A stretch of DNA of 64,000 nucleotides. Origin: Halorientalis persicus. GTDB lineage: Archaea > Halobacteriota > Halobacteria > Halobacteriales > Haloarculaceae. The DNA lies in contig NZ_FOCX01000019.1 of assembly GCF_900110215.1 (NCBI RefSeq), forward strand, positions 1-64,000, written 5' to 3'. The notes under the pieces were generated by a model, which had not been told where the DNA came from, did not search any database, and was given only the letters and a program-made list of their open reading frames with translations. Both the position numbers and the translations under genes were made by a program. Numbering within the stretch: position 1 is the first letter of the stretch; every line of letters begins with the position of its first letter. Of this stretch, positions 60,648 through 64,000 are shown in pieces.

Positions 60648-62285
60648 ATGACAGCAGGCCGTTCGTCAGGGATGCGGACGCTGTTGCTGGGGCTGGATGG
60701 TGCCTGTCTGCCGGTGCTGGAACCGCTCGTCGACGACGGGGCGGTTCCGACACTGGCGTCGCTGTGCAGGCGGGGGTACGCCGGTGGACTCACCTCACAG
60801 CTCCCCCCGTGGACGCCCAGCGCCTGGCCGTCGCTCTACACCGGTGTCAATCCGGGCAAACACGGCGTCTACGGGTTTCTCACCTTCGACGGCTACGACT
60901 GGACGGTCGTCGACCGGTCGAACGTCGACGAGTTCGCGATCTGGGAACTGCTCGACCACGAGGGCCGCGAGTCGGTCGTCGTGAACGTTCCCGTCACCCA
61001 TCCGGCCCGCCCGATCGACGGCGCGGTCGTGCCAGGGTACGTCGCGCCGGAGAACCCGACCTGTGTGCCCGACGACGCTCTCGAACGGGCCAACGCCGAG
61101 GACTACCAGATCTATCCGCCCAAGGCCAGTGAGGCCTCCCGGGACGAACAGGTCGACGCGTTCGAGCGACTCGCGCGGTCTCGCGGCCGCGTCTTCGAGA
61201 ACCTGGTCGCGAAACACGACCCGGAGTTTGGCTTCCTCCAGTTCCAGGTGACGGATACGGTCTTTCACGAACGCCCCGGAGATCAGGAAGCCGTCGACCG
61301 CGTCTACGCCGCCGTCGACGACGCTGTCGGGCGAGTGCTGGAGACCTGTGACCCCCGGAACGTCATCGTCGTCAGCGATCACGGGATGGGTGAGTACGGC
61401 GGCTACGAGTTCCGGGTCAACGACTTCCTCCGCGAACGAGGGGACGTGACAGCGACGGCCGGTGGCGAGGGGATGCCCTCCTGGGACGCTATCGCGCGCA
61501 ACCATCTCCGAAACGGTGACGACCCGGACGAGCGCGACCGGACTCCGCTCGAACGCGTGGCCTCGGCGGCCGCCCGCGTCGGGATTACCAGCCAGCGTGT
61601 CCAGCGGGTGCTGGAACCGCTGGGGCTGGCCGACGCCGTGACCGCCATCGCGCCGACGGACGCCATCAGGGCCGGTACCGAACGCGTCGATTTCCCCGCC
61701 TCGAAAGCGTATATGCGATCGCGGATCGAACTCGGCGTCCGCATCAACCTCGCCGGCCGGGAGCCCGAGGGCGTCGTCGACCCCGGCGACTACGACCGGG
61801 TTCGCGACGAGTTGATCGAGGCGCTGTCGGCCGTCGAAACCCCGCAGGGGCGGCCGGTGTTTCAGGCCGTCCGGCCCCGTGAGGACGTGTACGAGGGCCC
61901 CCATCTCGAAGCCGCGCCGGACATCGTGGTCGTGCCCGCCGGGTTCGAGCACTTCCTGGCGGGCTCGCTCCGCGGGACGCAGTTCGACACGCCGCGTGAG
62001 CCCTGGAACCACAAGCGGACCGGGCTCTTGATCGCCGCAGGCGAGGACGTGACCCCGGCGGCCATGGAGACCGCGGACCGCCCGCACATCTTCGACGTGG
62101 CACCGACCGTACTCTCGACGCTCGGTGTCCCGCCCAGCGATCGCATGGACGGGCGGACGCTTCCGCTGGTCGAACGGCTCGACAGCCAGACCTATCCCGA
62201 ATTCAATGCACGAGACATCCAACAGCGCGACAGCACCACCGTCGAACAGCACCTCGCCAACCTCGGGTACCTCGAAGACGTCTGA
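60648..62285 (+). CDS. Alkaline-phosphatase superfamily phosphodiesterase/pyrophosphatase
   Basis: A 545-residue protein of the type I phosphodiesterase/nucleotide pyrophosphatase family. RTLLLGLDGACLPVLEPLVD has the first metal Asp, LPPWTPSAWPSLYTGVNPGK the nucleophile region, and VIVVSDHGMGEYGGYEFRVN the Asp-His metal pair. It should hydrolyse a phosphodiester or phosphate of a nucleotide- or lipid-linked sugar. The promoter position favours ATG 60648; an ATG at 60672 follows. It overlaps no gene; a FemAB gene follows 31 bases later. Confidence 0.88.
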   Translation: MTAGRSSGMRTLLLGLDGACLPVLEPLVDDGAVPTLASLCRRGYAGGLTSQLPPWTPSAWPSLYTGVNPGKHGVYGFLTFDGYDWTVVDRSNVDEFAIWELLDHEGRESVVVNVPVTHPARPIDGAVVPGYVAPENPTCVPDDALERANAEDYQIYPPKASEASRDEQVDAFERLARSRGRVFENLVAKHDPEFGFLQFQVTDTVFHERPGDQEAVDRVYAAVDDAVGRVLETCDPRNVIVVSDHGMGEYGGYEFRVNDFLRERGDVTATAGGEGMPSWDAIARNHLRNGDDPDERDRTPLERVASAAARVGITSQRVQRVLEPLGLADAVTAIAPTDAIRAGTERVDFPASKAYMRSRIELGVRINLAGREPEGVVDPGDYDRVRDELIEALSAVETPQGRPVFQAVRPREDVYEGPHLEAAPDIVVVPAGFEHFLAGSLRGTQFDTPREPWNHKRTGLLIAAGEDVTPAAMETADRPHIFDVAPTVLSTLGVPPSDRMDGRTLPLVERLDSQTYPEFNARDIQQRDSTTVEQHLANLGYLEDV

Positions 62286-62316
62286 GTCTCCCGTTCGGAC
62301 GCGGCTGACGCGGACG

Positions 62317-63288
62317 GTGCCGGCGGCCCGGTGGAACGATCTCTGTGCCCAGTCTCCGGCGGCGACACCGTTTCACCGATACGAGTGTCTACGGGTGCTC
62401 GCCGACCGATCCGACGCGACCCTCCACCCGTTCGTCGGCTACCAGGACGGGCGACCGGTGGGCCTCTTTCCGATCTTCGAGCGGTCCCGCCGGCCCGTGA
62501 CGACGCTGTTCTCACCGGTGCCCGACCACAAGGTCCCGTACCTCGGTCCGTTGCTGCTGGATCGGGACGAGTGGTCACAGGCCGAACGCGACCGGCGGCG
62601 GCGGTCGTTTCTCGACGCCTCGCTATCCTGTTTTTACGACCGGTTCGCGCCCAGCTACGTCAACGTCCGGACGACGCCCCGGTTCGCCGATCCTCGACAG
62701 TTCGCCTGGCAGGGATTCGAGGTCGTCCCCCGGTACTCCTACGTGGTGGATCTGACGCCCGGCACCGACGAGTTGCTCGACGCGTTCAGCAACGACGCCC
62801 GCCGGAACGTCCGGGATCCACCCGACGAGGTCGAGATTCGGGAGGGTGAACACGACGCCATCGAGCGGATCATCGACCAGGTAATCGCCCGCCACGAACA
62901 GCAGGGTGAGACCTACCTCGTCACACCCGAGTACGTCCGGGCGCTGTACGATGCGCTCCCCGAGGGTGTCCTTCGGCCCCACGAGGTGCGACTCGACGGG
63001 ACCTTCGCCGGTGGGCTGATCACGCTTGAGTCCGGCGACACGATCTACCGGTGGCAGGGCGGGGCCAAACCCGACGCCGACGCGCCGGTCAACGACCTGC
63101 TCGACTGGCACGTGATGTGCGCGGCCCGGGACCGCGGTCGGGACACGTACGACCTCGTCGGGGCGAACAACCAGCGGATCGCCGACTACAAGGCGAAGTT
63201 CGCGCCGGAACTCGTGACGTTCTACAGCATGGAGGTCAGTACCCGCCCGATGTCGCTGGTCTCGACGCTGTACAAGCGATTGCGCTGA
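62317..63288 (+). CDS. FemAB/GNAT-like acyltransferase (copy 2)
   Basis: A 323-residue protein. RWNDLCAQSPAATPFHRYEC begins it, GTDELLDAFSNDARRNVRDP is the first GNAT half, and DTYDLVGANNQRIADYKAKF near the end matches copy 1 (45653-46663) in pattern. GTG 62317 is my start because it gives the usual N-terminus; an ATG at 62206 would overlap the phosphatase gene. Probably adds an acyl or aminoacyl group to the glycan. The two copies belong to different operons. Confidence 0.85.
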   Translation: MPAARWNDLCAQSPAATPFHRYECLRVLADRSDATLHPFVGYQDGRPVGLFPIFERSRRPVTTLFSPVPDHKVPYLGPLLLDRDEWSQAERDRRRRSFLDASLSCFYDRFAPSYVNVRTTPRFADPRQFAWQGFEVVPRYSYVVDLTPGTDELLDAFSNDARRNVRDPPDEVEIREGEHDAIERIIDQVIARHEQQGETYLVTPEYVRALYDALPEGVLRPHEVRLDGTFAGGLITLESGDTIYRWQGGAKPDADAPVNDLLDWHVMCAARDRGRDTYDLVGANNQRIADYKAKFAPELVTFYSMEVSTRPMSLVSTLYKRLR

Positions 63289-63389
63289 GAGCCATCACTT
63301 CTCCCGCCGACGCCGATTCACAGGCCGTGATCGCGGAAGCGCTCGATCGAGACTACGAGGTAGTAGATTCATGGCTCCGGCGATCGGTT

Positions 63390-64000
63390 TCACAGACACT
63401 GGGGCAGCGCCGCGACGGTGTCGAAGCCGCGGCGTTGGGTCGTCGCGTTTTCGAGGACGAGCGGGTCCCCCGTCACGTCGAGGACGCTGTCGGTCACGAC
63501 GTGGCCCGTCGAGTCCGTCAGGCGGATGCCGTTGCGTTGGCGGCCGCCCTGGTGGATACAGAGACGGTCGAAGCGACAGCCGTCGCGGCCGGCGATCGTA
63601 ATCGCGGCCTCGCCGCTGGCTGCGCCGACGACGCGGACGCTCTCGACGGTGAGCGATTCAGCACCGGTCGCCTGCCGGGCTTCCTCACCGGGCTGTTTCG
63701 CGTTGATCGCCGGCACGTCGTCCACGTCGGTCCGGAGCCGTGAGTTACGGACCGTCGCCGACTGCAACCACTCGGCCATGGTGATCGCGCCGTCGCTCCC
63801 GGTGACCGACCGGATCTCGACCCGGACGTCGTCCACGAGCACGTCGCCGCCCTCCCGTAACCTGATTCCGCGCATATTCTCGAGTCCCTCGCGGGTGGAG
63901 TTACAGGTGACCCGGACGTTCCGCACGACGCTGTCGCCGCTGACGCGGACGCTCGCGATGCCGTTGTTCCGGTAGTGGCCGCCGAGCACGTTCACCGGAC
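63390..64000 (-). CDS. Right-handed parallel beta-helix protein, fragment
   Basis: The last 203 or so residues of a protein whose start lies beyond the window. It repeats short strands and turns as in the 58453 protein: GHYRNNGIASVRVSGDSVVR, IRLREGGDVLVDDVRVEIRS and NGIRLTDSTGHVVTDSVLDV. Together with that protein it flanks the phosphatase and FemAB genes. No signal peptide can be judged. Confidence 0.75.
   Translation of the reverse strand, partial: PVNVLGGHYRNNGIASVRVSGDSVVRNVRVTCNSTREGLENMRGIRLREGGDVLVDDVRVEIRSVTGSDGAITMAEWLQSATVRNSRLRTDVDDVPAINAKQPGEEARQATGAESLTVESVRVVGAASGEAAITIAGRDGCRFDRLCIHQGGRQRNGIRLTDSTGHVVTDSVLDVTGDPLVLENATTQRRGFDTVAALPQCL

Overview
The window is haloarchaeal chromosome (class Halobacteria, most like the Haloarculaceae). 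Coding sequence is GC-rich and its proteins are strongly acidic. Many genes look leaderless, with a TATA-like element about 30 nt before the start codon. Marker families agree: TBP, HTH-10 (Bat-type) regulator, HalOD1, DUF7344, RdfA, an archaeal SMC-related protein, a Tat signal peptide and Orc1/Cdc6. No rRNA, tRNA or CRISPR array was recognised.

Layout. 0-6 kb is housekeeping: the end of sufB, a zinc-type ferredoxin, a zinc-ribbon protein, a korB without korA beside it, a TBP gene and the proCBA proline operon. 6.2-7.2 kb holds a Fic-family fragment cut off at an IS6-type transposase relic. 7.4-16.5 kb is small accessory genes, including four proteins with long Gln-rich low-complexity stretches (a CBS-pair protein, a phasin-like helical protein, an almost pure Gln-rich protein and a Csp-like four-helix Cys protein). 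16.5-22.8 kb carries carbohydrate genes: a Gfo/Idh dehydrogenase overlapping a xylose-isomerase-like gene, a second Gfo/Idh and the otsA-otsB trehalose pair. 22.8-25 kb is gene-poor and contains inverted ORB-like repeats on both sides of an AT-rich core, which looks like a replication origin without an adjacent initiator gene.

27-31 kb and 36-64 kb form a large surface-glycan region. A cassette of nucleotide-sugar dehydrogenase, Gfo/Idh and DegT aminotransferase, with a left-handed beta-helix acyltransferase at 51 kb, fits the WbpA/B/E/D route to a UDP-2,3-diamino-uronic acid. A second aminotransferase plus Gfo/Idh pair, two formyltransferase-fold proteins, two FemAB-like and one GNAT acyltransferase, three deacetylase-like proteins, a nucleotidyltransferase, a GT4, a flippase, a large membrane protein and two parallel beta-helix proteins complete the region. 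The cell-shape gene rdfA and a neighbouring SMC-related gene lie inside it.

55-57 kb is a second origin, with orc1/cdc6 flanked by its own ORB repeats. A third pair of ORB-like repeats sits at 40.95-41.02 kb. The three repeat sets share the right half (GAAA..CGGTGT) and differ in the left half. Several genes share the promoter element CATAACAA centred about 30 nt before the start codon.
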